From Nitrospirota bacterium (GTDB taxonomy: Bacteria > Nitrospirota_A > Leptospirillia > Leptospirillales > Leptospirillaceae), in contig JAKCDE010000009.1 in NCBI GenBank assembly GCA_021838585.1, forward strand, positions 1 through 56,198: 56,198 nucleotides of DNA, read 5' to 3'. Shown here in pieces: positions 18,535 to 26,816 of this stretch. Both the position numbers and the translations under genes were made by a program. The stretch's first letter is position 1. The number at the start of each line of letters is the position of its first letter. The notes beneath the pieces were generated by a model, which saw only the letters and a list, made by a program, of their open reading frames with translations, made no database searches and was not told the origin of the DNA.

Positions 18535-19467
18535 ATGGAACCCGTTGGACAAAAGCCGCGCTTCGAAGGTGTCGTTCCCTCGGAGAAGGACCTCCTTCCC
18601 GAGCTTCTCTTAAAACTCCTGGACCTTTCCCGGGGGGAAGGTCAGGGCCAGAAAATCGTCCTTTCCCTTCCCGCGGCCCTTCTCTCGAAGTCGTTCGATT
18701 CCGCTCCCGCCCTCCCCGTTCGACTGGTTCTTTCGGCCCCCCCTCTTCGGAAGGAGATGGAGCGGCTTCTGGGGGAAGCCCTTCCCGGATCGGTGACCCT
18801 TGAGGTGGAGCGGGACGGGAATCGCCTCCTCTGGAATGTCCGGGGGAAAGAGCGAATCGTGGTCCTCGCCACCCCGCTTCTTCACGCACGTCCTTCAGTC
18901 CTTTATCTCGAAGATCCAAAGCTCGCGCCCCAGCCGGGGAATCTTCCCGACAGGGAGGAGGCGCTCTTCCCGGCCCGAAGCCTTTTGGCGGCGATACCGC
19001 CCAGGCCCGACGAACCCGTGGCCCGGACGGGGGGAGCGCTGGCCGTTTCCGGTGCCGGCACCCTTTCCTCGGCCGGTCCGGTGGCGGTATGGCCCGCCTT
19101 TTTCCCGGGGCGGACGATCGCGCTCACCGTCCGCTGGATGCCGGAGGAGGAATCGCGGGGAGGGGAGGCGTCCTCCGGCCGCCCCGGGGGAGAGGTGGCT
19201 TTCACTCTCGAAATTCCCTGGATGAAGGGCCGGGAAGGCGCTTCCCCGGAGAAAGTTCTCCTGACAGGATTGTGGGGACAGGATGGAATCGCCCTTCAGG
19301 GGCGCAATCTCCCGGAGGATTTTCTGAAGCATTTCGAGAGTCGGCGGGAGATCCTAGTCGAGAGTCTGCGTGTTTTTCCGGGGGTCGAGTTCTCGGCCAG
19401 GCTGGGCGGACGCAGCAGCCGGATCGAGGAGAATGACGATGGCCGGTCCCATTCTCGGAGGGAATGA
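18535..19467 (+). CDS. Possible FliK/YlqG-like hook-length-type protein
   Basis: 310 residues, not recognised by sequence. It has a long low-complexity Pro/Gly/Ser-rich middle and a C-terminal part rich in beta-type residues (EVAFTLEIPWM, VLLTGLWG, HFESRREILVESLRVF), the general layout of FliK C-terminal domains. The next gene encodes an FlhB C-terminal domain. FliK acts on that domain, and in Bacillus ylqG/ylqH show the same pairing. No other fliK candidate is visible here. The gene overlaps the next one by about 35 bases. Confidence 0.45.
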   Translation: MEPVGQKPRFEGVVPSEKDLLPELLLKLLDLSRGEGQGQKIVLSLPAALLSKSFDSAPALPVRLVLSAPPLRKEMERLLGEALPGSVTLEVERDGNRLLWNVRGKERIVVLATPLLHARPSVLYLEDPKLAPQPGNLPDREEALFPARSLLAAIPPRPDEPVARTGGALAVSGAGTLSSAGPVAVWPAFFPGRTIALTVRWMPEEESRGGEASSGRPGGEVAFTLEIPWMKGREGASPEKVLLTGLWGQDGIALQGRNLPEDFLKHFESRREILVESLRVFPGVEFSARLGGRSSRIEENDDGRSHSRRE

Positions 19468-19753
19468 CGGGAAGGAGGGGGACGGGAAGACGGTGGAGCT
19501 TTCGATCGCACTCCGTTATCTTCCGGGAATCGATGAAGCCCCTCTTGTCCTGGTCACCGGGCAGGGAGAAATCGCCCGGGCGATCGTGGTCCTTGCCCGG
19601 TCTCTCCGGATACCCGTGGTCCGGGAGGCAGGGCTTTCGGAAAAGCTTCTGAGAGTTCCTCCGGGCCATCCGATTCCCAAGGAGCTGTATGAAGCCGTCG
19701 CCGTCATCCTTGCGGCCCTCTTTGTGGAGAAGGGATCCGGCTCGAGAGGATGA
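19433..19753 (+). CDS. FlhB C-terminal-domain-like protein (FhlB/YlqH type)
   Basis: 106 residues from ATG 19433 (or 104 from 19439, which has better spacing to GAGGAG). It aligns with the post-cleavage half of FlhB: APLVLVTGQGEIARAIVVLA and RIPVVREAGLSEKLL match FlhB segments after NPTH. The NPTH cleavage motif and all membrane helices are missing. Such stand-alone FlhB-CC homologues are known in several phyla. The likely role is in export specificity with the preceding FliK-like protein. Confidence 0.8.
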   Translation: MTMAGPILGGNDGKEGDGKTVELSIALRYLPGIDEAPLVLVTGQGEIARAIVVLARSLRIPVVREAGLSEKLLRVPPGHPIPKELYEAVAVILAALFVEKGSGSRG

Positions 19754-19796
19754 ACGGCCATTTTTCCCATGGAGTCCGTTCTGGTAGACTGAGCCC

Positions 19797-20459
19797 ATGG
19801 ACACCGATCCGATCCCGTCCCTGGTGGACGCCCTTCGAAGGCTTCGGCGCCTTTCCTACCGTGACCTTGCCCTTTCCGCAGGAATCTCCTCTCCTTCCAA
19901 CCTGAGGGAATGGGTTCAGGGCCTTCCCTCCCGTCTGAGCGCCCAGCGCGCAGGACGGGTCCTTGAATCCGCGGGTCTCGACCTCAACACCCGGGAGCTG
20001 CGTCCCGGCCTCCACAGATGGAGTGTCGGAGAGGACACGCTCCCTCTTGTCGCGGGGCTTCTTCCGCTTCTTTTTCCCGACTCCCTGCGTTATGTTTGGG
20101 GATGCTCCCGCGCCTCCTCCCCCCTCTGTCAGGCCTCCTGGCTGCTTCTCGCCCGACATTCCTCCCGCGTCCTGGTGGATCTTTCCGGGGCCCCCGGGCC
20201 AGAAAGGGAGGCCCTCTCCGGTCTTCTCGAAAAGAGAGCGGGAATGCCCGTTCCCATGAAATCGGGTCAAACCGTCACGCTTTCCTCCGAGGACCTGTCC
20301 CGGCTGGCGGATCCGGATCTTGAGCCCGAAACGCTCGACCGGATCTTCGCCCTCTCCTTTCCCGAATCCTCCGTATGGACCTACGAACGTCTGTTCGAGC
20401 GCCTCTGGGCCGATGGCATCGACCCTGCCGAGGCGGCCCGCCGCCTCGGATTCCTCTAA
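19797..20459 (+). CDS. Hypothetical protein with possible N-terminal HTH
   Basis: 220 residues, family not recognised. The first 50 residues (LSYRDLALSAGISSPSNLRE) look like a XRE-type helix-turn-helix. The remainder is mixed alpha/beta and ends with a second short helical region (DGIDPAEAARRLGFL). It lies between the motor/export genes and the sigma-54 promoter at 20664, and could be a local regulator. That is inference from the HTH and position only. Confidence 0.55.
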   Translation: MDTDPIPSLVDALRRLRRLSYRDLALSAGISSPSNLREWVQGLPSRLSAQRAGRVLESAGLDLNTRELRPGLHRWSVGEDTLPLVAGLLPLLFPDSLRYVWGCSRASSPLCQASWLLLARHSSRVLVDLSGAPGPEREALSGLLEKRAGMPVPMKSGQTVTLSSEDLSRLADPDLEPETLDRIFALSFPESSVWTYERLFERLWADGIDPAEAARRLGFL

Positions 20460-20629
20460 GCTCCGACTGCTCCCCCTCCAGGTGTCATTTTTATGGCGCT
20501 CAATTGTCGCATTTCTCCGGCATCCTCTTTCCGTTCCATGAAAATCCCGTTTTCTCGGAGAGGGGATGATTCGGGAATTTTTTTCCTGACGGGGAGGGAA
20601 AGAATTGCCGGAAATCAAGCCTCCTTCAA

Positions 20630-20649
20630 TTTATAGTATTTAAAATAAA
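20630..20649 (+). repeat. Palindromic AT-rich motif upstream of a sigma-54 promoter
   Basis: TTTATAGTATTTAAAATAAA has TTTAT/ATAAA ends and matches 17 of 20 bases of the motif at 33760-33779. It ends 15 bases before the -24 element at 20664. It may bind a bending protein or a flagellar regulator. The region 20460-20629 shows no other clear element. Confidence 0.45.
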
Positions 20650-20663
20650 GAATATTTAAAGAT

Positions 20664-20679
20664 TGGCATGAGCCTTGCT
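20664..20679 (+). promoter_or_regulatory. Sigma-54 promoter for flgF-flgG-flgA-flgH-flgI-flgJ-flagellin
   Basis: TGGCATGAGCCTTGCT matches the -24/-12 consensus with correct 12-nt GG-to-GC spacing, with only one core mismatch (T for C at position 6). It is 27 bases before flgF, so transcription would begin just before the ribosome site. Confidence 0.88.
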
Positions 20680-20705
20680 TAAGCTGCTGGCAAGGAGGGT
20701 CTTCA

Positions 20706-21506
20706 ATGAGACGTGCCGAATTCGCGCTGGTGTCGGGAGCCCAGGGACAGGAACAGATGGTCGATGTCCTGTCGAACAATCTGGCCAATGTAAACACTCC
20801 GGGGTTTCGGAAGGACCGGGTCACCTTCCGAACCTATCTCCCCCATCGGGAGTATCTCCATAAAACGCCTCCCGATCGGCCGGGATTCCGGATGACGCCT
20901 TTCGGGACCTTTCCCACCCCCTGGGGCATGGCGGGTTCGGATGTCCCCCACGCGGGAGTCGACCGCATTTATGTCCGCTACGAGGAGGGAGAGTTTCAGA
21001 AGACGGGGAATCCTCTCGATGTGGCCCTGTCCGGCAAGGGCTATCTCGCGGTCCAGACCGCCGGGGGCACCTTCCTGACCCGGAACGGACATCTGACCCT
21101 CGATCATGAGGGTCAGCTCATGACCCATGAAGGCCATCCCGTTCTGGACGACCAGGGCAAAAACATCAGACTGCCTCTCGGGGGCCATGAAAAGATCCAC
21201 ATCGACAGCGCCGGCAAGATCTTTGCCGGAGAGAAACTCGTGGGACGGCTCGGAATCGTCGAGCCCGTCGGAGGAAACGACGGTCTGATCAAGGTGGGAG
21301 AAGGCCTCTTTCATTCTCCGGCAGGTTTCCGCAAGGGGGAGGCACGGGTCATGGCCGGGGGGGTGGAAGGGTCGAATGTGAAGGGGACCTCCGAAATGGT
21401 CCGGATGATCCAGGGGATGCGGACCTACCAGACCGACATCCAGGCCCTTCATACCCTGAACGACCTGACCAATCGAACCGTCAACGACATGACAGTGATC
21501 GCCTGA
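20706..21506 (+). CDS. flgF: Flagellar basal-body rod protein FlgF
   Basis: 266 residues of the FlgF/FlgG rod family: N-terminal MVDVLSNNLANVNTPGFRKD, central PLDVALSGKGYLAVQT, C-terminal SNVKGTSEMVRMIQGMRTYQ. It is the first of two tandem rod genes and more divergent than the next, as expected for FlgF (proximal rod). It is first in the operon after the sigma-54 promoter. Confidence 0.9.
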   Translation: MRRAEFALVSGAQGQEQMVDVLSNNLANVNTPGFRKDRVTFRTYLPHREYLHKTPPDRPGFRMTPFGTFPTPWGMAGSDVPHAGVDRIYVRYEEGEFQKTGNPLDVALSGKGYLAVQTAGGTFLTRNGHLTLDHEGQLMTHEGHPVLDDQGKNIRLPLGGHEKIHIDSAGKIFAGEKLVGRLGIVEPVGGNDGLIKVGEGLFHSPAGFRKGEARVMAGGVEGSNVKGTSEMVRMIQGMRTYQTDIQALHTLNDLTNRTVNDMTVIA

Positions 21507-21526
21507 ACGATCGAAGGGGGGGATCC

Positions 21527-22312
21527 ATGTTTCGAGCTCTCTGGAGCGCGGCCGCCGGAATGGAGTCGCAACAGTCCAATCTCGACGTCATCACCAACAA
21601 CCTGGCCAACGTGAACACCACGGGATACAAGCGCCAGCGGGCAAATTTCCAGGATCTGATGTACCAGACACAGATCCCGGCGGGGGAGGCCTCCTCTCTC
21701 GAGGGGAATCAGGTTCCCACCGGCCTCCAGATGGGAATGGGGAGCCGTCTGGCCTCGGTTCAGAAGGTCTTTCTCCAGGGATCCCTTCGGACGACGAACA
21801 ATCCTCTCGACGTGGCAATCCAGGGGAACGGACTCCTGGTCGTGAAGATGCCGGATGGTCGTCAGGCCTATACCCGGGACGGAACCTTCAACATCGACGG
21901 AAAGGGGCGGATAGTGACCCCGGGGGGTCTTCTGACCGACCCCCAGATCGTCGTTCCGAAAAACGCGAAGACGATCCACATCTCTCCCGACGGCGAAGTC
22001 ACGGCCATGGTTCCCGGACAAACCGCCCCGGTCAGGCTAGGACAGCTCGTTCTGGCGCAGTTCATCAATCCGGCCGGCCTTGAGGCCCGGGGGAACAATC
22101 TCTTCATGGAGACTCCCGCATCCGGCCGGCCCTCCCTGTCGAGCCCGGGGGTCAATGGGGCGGGCCATCTCCAGTCGGGCTTCCTCGAGGCCTCGAACGT
22201 GAATGTTGCGGAGGAGCTCGTCAACATGGTGATCGGACAGCGGGCCTATCAGATGGATTCGTCAAGCATCCGGGCGGTCAACCGGATGCTCGGATATACC
22301 GCGACGCTATAG
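21527..22312 (+). CDS. flgG: Distal rod protein FlgG
   Basis: 261 residues, the usual FlgG length. It starts MFRALWSAAAGMESQQSNLD, followed by VITNNLANVNTTGYKRQRA, with PLDVAIQGNGLLVV and the C-terminal SNVNVAEELVNMVIGQRAYQ. It forms the distal rod through the P and L rings encoded next. GGGGGGG precedes the ATG. Confidence 0.97.
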   Translation: MFRALWSAAAGMESQQSNLDVITNNLANVNTTGYKRQRANFQDLMYQTQIPAGEASSLEGNQVPTGLQMGMGSRLASVQKVFLQGSLRTTNNPLDVAIQGNGLLVVKMPDGRQAYTRDGTFNIDGKGRIVTPGGLLTDPQIVVPKNAKTIHISPDGEVTAMVPGQTAPVRLGQLVLAQFINPAGLEARGNNLFMETPASGRPSLSSPGVNGAGHLQSGFLEASNVNVAEELVNMVIGQRAYQMDSSSIRAVNRMLGYTATL

Positions 22313-22320
22313 GAGAAACG

Positions 22321-22962
22321 ATGGCGGTCAAAGGGTGGCGCAATCGGTTGGGGGAGGGGATTGTCGGGGTCCTGCTTGTTGCGGGAATCCCGTGGTTCGG
22401 GTGGTCCGCGGAAGTCGCCCCGGATCTTCCGGTCCAGGCCAGGGGAGCGGAGGGGTTGTCCGTCGACCGCGCGGGCCTCGAGGACCGGATCCGGCAGGAA
22501 TTGCATCTCAGCCCGGACGCCCGGGTCGAGATCGGGAACCTGCCCCGTCATTTTCATGGTCCATCCGGGAACCGCCTTTCCGCGGAGCTCACCAACGAGG
22601 GTCCTGAGGAACGAGGCGAATATCTTTTCCGTCTCAACATCCTCGAAAACGGGGTGGCCCGCGAGTCCTTCTATCTTCATGTAAAGGTCTCCGGAGAAAC
22701 GGCTCCTGGAGCGGTGGCTCTTTCCCGGAGAGAAGGGGCTGAGGGCTCCGTCCGGGAGGAGGGCGCCCTTGTCCATTCGGGCGACATGGTGCGCGTGACG
22801 GTGACGGGCAGGGGATTCCTGATACGGTTTTCGGGAATCGCCCAGGGGGGAGGGTTCGCGGGGGACCGGATCCCCGTGGTCAATCCCGTCTCCGGACGAA
22901 GTCTGACCGGGCGGATCACCGGACATGACCAGGTGATGATCGGTCTTTCGGGAGGCTCCTGA
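22321..22962 (+). CDS. flgA: P-ring assembly chaperone FlgA
   Basis: 213 residues with an N-terminal signal peptide (hydrophobic 13-29, cut near WSA). The C-terminal SAF-type domain of FlgA is visible (LVHSGDMVRVTVTGRGFLI, then VVNPVSGRSLTGRITG). It acts in the periplasm to help FlgI polymerise. It overlaps flgH at its stop. Confidence 0.88.
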   Translation: MAVKGWRNRLGEGIVGVLLVAGIPWFGWSAEVAPDLPVQARGAEGLSVDRAGLEDRIRQELHLSPDARVEIGNLPRHFHGPSGNRLSAELTNEGPEERGEYLFRLNILENGVARESFYLHVKVSGETAPGAVALSRREGAEGSVREEGALVHSGDMVRVTVTGRGFLIRFSGIAQGGGFAGDRIPVVNPVSGRSLTGRITGHDQVMIGLSGGS

Positions 22963-23549
22963 TGAATGCGCGAATGTCCTTTTTTGTTCTTTCTGCGGGA
23001 ATTCTCGGGAGCCTGGCTCTCGCGGGATGCGCGAAAACGGCCCCACCTCCTCCGGTCACCTATTCGGACAGAGCCCCCCATCCCTTGCCGCCAGTCCAGA
23101 GGGAGCGAGTCTTCGACGGGTCGCTCTACGCTCCCGGGGAACTGGGAGACCTGGTCTCCGACAAAATTGCGCTCTCGCCCGGCGATCCAGTGATGATCCG
23201 CTTCGGGCTCAAGAACGGGTATCCCGGGATCTCCCAGAGCCGGATCACCCGGCTGTCGGGGCAAGTGATCCAGGTTGAACCCTCCGGGAGCCTTCTTGTC
23301 TCCGCCCAGCGGACGATCAGGGACAGTTCGGGAGTGCGCCGGGTGGTTCTGGTGGGTCGTGTGGATCCTGGGTCGATCGAAACAGGAAATGAAGTTCCGG
23401 TCTCCCGGATCTCCATGCTCCGGTTCCGTTCGGAGGGACCTTCGGACGGAAGAAAGAGGCCAAATTTCACTCCTTCCGCTCCGCCTCCCGGGAAGACCGC
23501 CGCTCGAGCGGGAGGGCAAAGGAAAAAAGGAACGGGGGGAACGCCATGA
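22962..23549 (+). CDS. flgH: L-ring lipoprotein FlgH, divergent C-terminus
   Basis: 195 residues. Signal peptide with lipobox LALAGC, lipid-modified C23. The core keeps FlgH landmarks: SLYAPGELGDLVSDK in place of the SLF...GD region, then GQVIQVEPSGSLLVSAQRTI, VVLVGRVDPGSI and VPVSRISMLRFR. After that, where FlgH normally ends with a conserved GYINEAQ-type tail, this protein has about 40 residues rich in Pro, Arg and Gly. Position between flgA and flgI supports the call. The start overlaps the flgA stop (TGATG). Confidence 0.85.
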   Translation: MNARMSFFVLSAGILGSLALAGCAKTAPPPPVTYSDRAPHPLPPVQRERVFDGSLYAPGELGDLVSDKIALSPGDPVMIRFGLKNGYPGISQSRITRLSGQVIQVEPSGSLLVSAQRTIRDSSGVRRVVLVGRVDPGSIETGNEVPVSRISMLRFRSEGPSDGRKRPNFTPSAPPPGKTAARAGGQRKKGTGGTP

Positions 23550-24631
23550 ACAGGGGGTTGAAGGGCGGAATGGGACAAGTCCTGCTCCTGGTTCTGGCCA
23601 TGATGGGGGCCACTGGGATCCAGGAGGCCTTCGCCGAAAGAATCGGTGACCTGGCGCGTGTCCAGGGAATGACCGACAACCCGCTTGTCGGATACGGGCT
23701 GGTGGTCGGCCTTCCCGGCACGGGAGACACGAGCCGCTCTCCATTCACCCGGCAGTCCCTCGTGTCGGCACTCGCGAGACTCGGGGTGAATGCCCGGGAC
23801 CTGGCCTCGGCCATCAAGGGTCGGAATGTGGCGGCGGTCATGCTGACCGCCCGTCTCTCCCCGTTCTTAAGAAAAGGGGCCCGATTTTCCGTCCGGGTGG
23901 CCTCGGTGGGAGACGCGACCTCCCTTGAGGGGGGGACTTTGCTCATGTCGACCCTCAAGGCCCCCAACGGGCAGATCTATGCCACAGCCCAGGGTCCGGT
24001 CAACGCGGATACCCCGGGCCGCATCGGGGAGAGGGTCCGGAAGGCCGACCCTCCCGAAGGGAAACGGACAAGCGGAATGGTGCTCCAGGGGGGGCTGGTG
24101 GTCCGGGGAGTCCCTGTCCCCTTCAACGGCCGGCACCATCTCTGGATCAGTCTGGACAAGGAGAACTTTACGACCGCCGCAAGGATCGCCCGGGCGATCA
24201 ATGCGGCCATGGGCGGCCGGCCGGCAGTGGCTCAGGACGGACGGAGCGTCCAGGTCACGATTCCCGAGGAGTCCCGCGGGGAGGTCGTGGGATATATGGC
24301 CCGCATCCTGAACCTCCCGGTCACTCCGGATCAGGCCCCTCTCGTCGTCATCAACCAGCAAAGCGGAACGATCGTGATCGGGAGAGGTGTGGAGGTTTCG
24401 GAATGCGCGGTCAGCCACCGGGATCTTTCGGTGGTTGTGACGGGAAAGCGTGTGGTCGCCCCCAAGAAGGACAGGAGCATTCCTCTGACCTACGTTCCGG
24501 GAACGGTGACGCTACGCTCTCTGGTGGCGGCCCTCTCCTCTCTTGGGACCCGGACGGAGGACATGATCGCGATTCTGGAGGCCCTCAAGGCGTCGGGAGC
24601 CCTCGAGGCCGAAATCAGGATCGTGGGGTAG
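23546..24631 (+). CDS. flgI: P-ring protein FlgI
   Basis: 361 residues. Signal peptide ending near EAFAE, then the highly conserved RIGDLARVQGMTDNPLVGYG and VGLPGTGD segments, and later VVINQQSGTIVIGRGVEVS. The C-terminal AALSSLGTRTEDMIAILEAL is also typical. It forms the periplasmic P ring and overlaps flgH by ATGA. Confidence 0.97.
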   Translation: MNRGLKGGMGQVLLLVLAMMGATGIQEAFAERIGDLARVQGMTDNPLVGYGLVVGLPGTGDTSRSPFTRQSLVSALARLGVNARDLASAIKGRNVAAVMLTARLSPFLRKGARFSVRVASVGDATSLEGGTLLMSTLKAPNGQIYATAQGPVNADTPGRIGERVRKADPPEGKRTSGMVLQGGLVVRGVPVPFNGRHHLWISLDKENFTTAARIARAINAAMGGRPAVAQDGRSVQVTIPEESRGEVVGYMARILNLPVTPDQAPLVVINQQSGTIVIGRGVEVSECAVSHRDLSVVVTGKRVVAPKKDRSIPLTYVPGTVTLRSLVAALSSLGTRTEDMIAILEALKASGALEAEIRIVG

Positions 24632-24640
24632 GAGGAGCCG

Positions 24641-25006
24641 ATGCAGGCAAGCGTTGTATCCGGGAACCGAGGGACCGGTGGGGGAGCTCCCTCCGGGGGG
24701 CCTGACCGGGACATGGTTCGGGTCGATCCTCTCATGAAGGCGGCCCGGAAGTTTGAGGCGATGGTTGTGGAAGGGATGGTCCGGGAGATGTGGAAGACGA
24801 TCCCGGTATCGCAGGAGGAAAGCGGATCCCCCGGTCTTTCCCTTGCTCAGCAACTGTATCAGAAGGAGTTGTCGAAGGACCTGGTGGGTGCGGGAGGCTT
24901 CGGACTCGCCCGGCAGATTGTCGAAGACACGCGGAAAGGCGAGGGATTGCCGGAGCTTCCACCCGAAGCGCCGCCCCGCCCGACCGTCTTGTCCGTCACC
25001 GTATAG
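24641..25006 (+). CDS. flgJ: FlgJ N-terminal-type rod-binding protein
   Basis: 121 residues carrying only the rod-binding half of FlgJ (KAARKFEAMVVEGMVREMWK and YQKELSKDLVGAGGFGLARQ). The muramidase domain of enteric FlgJ is absent, as in many non-enteric bacteria, so a separate wall hydrolase is expected elsewhere. It acts as the rod cap. The first flagellin follows 10 bases later. Confidence 0.88.
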   Translation: MQASVVSGNRGTGGGAPSGGPDRDMVRVDPLMKAARKFEAMVVEGMVREMWKTIPVSQEESGSPGLSLAQQLYQKELSKDLVGAGGFGLARQIVEDTRKGEGLPELPPEAPPRPTVLSVTV

Positions 25007-25016
25007 GAGGAAAATC

Positions 25017-25877
25017 ATGAGTGGATTGGTCATCAACACCAATGCGGCCTCCCTGGGCGCTCAATACAACCTGAATGAAACCCAGAACCGGATCAACCAG
25101 ACCATCAACCGGCTGTCGTCCGGATACCGGGTCAACGCCCCGGCGGACGATCCGGCGGGATACGCCATCGGGCAGGTCATGACCGCCTACATGAAGTCCG
25201 TCCAGCAGGCCGTCCGAAACGCCAACGACGGGGCGAACCTGATCCAGACGATCGGCGGGGCGCTCCTGACGGACAACGAAATTTTGATCAAGATGCGCTC
25301 TCTCGCCATTCAGGCGGCAAACGGCACCTATAGCCCCACGGATCTCTCGACTCTCCAGAACGAGTACCAGAACCTCATGAGCGAAATCAACCGGATCGCA
25401 AAGGTCGCAAACTTCAACGGCCGCAAGGTTCTCGACGGAAGCCTCGAAAGCGGGCTCACCTTCCAGGTCGACGTCGGAACGCAAGGGGAGAACAGGCTCG
25501 TCATCGCCGTCCCCTCCATCAGCAGCGATGTCCTGGGGCTCTACAACGGAAGCACCCTGATCATGCCTTTGGGTATGACCTCGGTGATCAACGGGGACAT
25601 GGCGCTTTCGGCCATCTCCGCCATCGACGGGGCCCTCGACGAGCTGAACCGGATCCAGGGAACCCTCGGAGCCTTCCAGCAGCGCATGACCTGGACCATC
25701 CGGAACCTGAACACCGCCCTGGTGAACATCGCCGCCACAAAGTCCCAGATCAAGGACGCGAACTTCGCCAAGGAGACCTCCCGGTTTGTTCGGGACCGGA
25801 TTCTTCAGCAGTCCGGAACGGCGGTTCTGGCCCAGGCGAACCAGATCCCCCAGGCGGCGATCAAGCTGATTCCGTAG
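25017..25877 (+). CDS. Flagellin 1
   Basis: 286 residues from the ATG at 25017, with TAGGAGG upstream. N-terminal D0/D1 (INTNAASLGAQYNLNETQNR, INRLSSGYRVNAPADDPAGY) and C-terminal D1/D0 (MTWTIRNLNTALVNIAATKS to IPQAAIKLIP) are conserved, with a small central domain. No promoter of its own is visible; it appears to be the last gene of the sigma-54 rod/ring operon. That is unusual for filament protein. A paralogue lies at 30291. Confidence 0.96.
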   Translation: MSGLVINTNAASLGAQYNLNETQNRINQTINRLSSGYRVNAPADDPAGYAIGQVMTAYMKSVQQAVRNANDGANLIQTIGGALLTDNEILIKMRSLAIQAANGTYSPTDLSTLQNEYQNLMSEINRIAKVANFNGRKVLDGSLESGLTFQVDVGTQGENRLVIAVPSISSDVLGLYNGSTLIMPLGMTSVINGDMALSAISAIDGALDELNRIQGTLGAFQQRMTWTIRNLNTALVNIAATKSQIKDANFAKETSRFVRDRILQQSGTAVLAQANQIPQAAIKLIP

Positions 25878-25910
25878 AAGGGAAAAATGGATTTGGGAGG
25901 TTGACCCTGC

Positions 25911-25938
25911 TAAAGTCTGAAGTATGAAATGCCGATAG
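25911..25938 (+). promoter_or_regulatory. Sigma-28 (FliA) promoter for flgM-flgN-flgK-flgL
   Basis: TAAAGTCT at 25911 and GCCGATAG at 25931 are close to the sigma-28 consensus TAAAGTTT/GCCGATAA, with 16 bases between TAAA and GCCGAT (15 is canonical). It lies 44 bases before flgM. Confidence 0.82.
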
Positions 25939-25981
25939 GTGACTTGAGGGACTCCGTTTCCCAAATTCATGGAGGATCAGT

Positions 25982-26326
25982 ATGAGCGACCCCAAGGTGA
26001 CGCCGCCGGGATCGGCCCGGATACCGGACCGTCCTGAAAAGCTTTCGAAGAAGGCGGCCGTCGGTGAAACCGACAATGAAAGCAGAAAGTCTCCGGCTCC
26101 GGTGGCCCGGATTGTGGAGTCAGACGTGCTGGAAATCTCGGGACCCGCCCGACAGGTGGCCCGCTTGCGCGAGGAGATATCCAAGGTGCCTGAAGTGCGG
26201 GAGGAGCGGATCGCCGAGTTGCGCGAACGGATCAAGAACGGAAGCTATGCGGTTCCCTCCAGGGACGTGGCGAAAAAGATGATCGCCTGGGGCAAGGATC
26301 ACGGAGGCGCCCCCTCCGGCTCCTGA
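25982..26326 (+). CDS. flgM: Anti-sigma-28 factor FlgM
   Basis: 114 residues. An unstructured polar N-terminus precedes the FlgM signature (REERIAELRERIKNGSYAVP, then RDVAKKMI). FlgM holds FliA inactive until exported through the finished hook. It sits behind a FliA-type promoter, giving the usual feedback. Confidence 0.92.
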   Translation: MSDPKVTPPGSARIPDRPEKLSKKAAVGETDNESRKSPAPVARIVESDVLEISGPARQVARLREEISKVPEVREERIAELRERIKNGSYAVPSRDVAKKMIAWGKDHGGAPSGS

Positions 26327-26348
26327 AGGGACCGGAAAGGATCGAATC

Positions 26349-26786
26349 ATGGACAGACATGACACAGGTTCGGCCGAACAGGAAAAAAGTGGCGGAGACA
26401 TATCGGAGACCTTTTCCGAGATCGCTCTCCTCGTCACCGTCCTCGAACGGGAGCGGGATCTCCTTGTCGCCGGCGACTGGGAGCGACTCGATGCCGTCCT
26501 TGAGGAAAAGGAGCGGAGATCCCGTCGCCTGGGCGAACTTTTATCAGGTCTGTCCCCGGAGGAGCTCGATGGGGCGTCCGGAGAGGAGACATCCCTTCGA
26601 GGCCTCCTGACCCATCTCTCCGAGCTCGTCTCCGTCAATCTTGTCCTGGCCCGGGAGTCGTCCCTGATGGTCGAGCAGGTCCTTCGCGAGATCTCGCTCG
26701 AGGCGGAAGGGGGAGGGACTTACGGATCCAGCGGTGAAGTCGGGAACGCCCGTCCACAGCCCGCCATGGTGTCGACCCGGGGCTAG
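26349..26786 (+). CDS. flgN: FlgN-type export chaperone
   Basis: 145-residue, mostly helical acidic protein (ALLVTVLERERDLLVAGDWE and NLVLARESSLMVEQVLREI) with the FlgN pattern and the standard place between flgM and flgK. FlgN binds the C-termini of FlgK and FlgL for export. The call depends partly on position because the family is weakly conserved. Confidence 0.82.
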   Translation: MDRHDTGSAEQEKSGGDISETFSEIALLVTVLERERDLLVAGDWERLDAVLEEKERRSRRLGELLSGLSPEELDGASGEETSLRGLLTHLSELVSVNLVLARESSLMVEQVLREISLEAEGGGTYGSSGEVGNARPQPAMVSTRG

Positions 26787-26816
26787 GTTCTGTCCTGAAA
26801 ATCCTGGAGGGGAACA

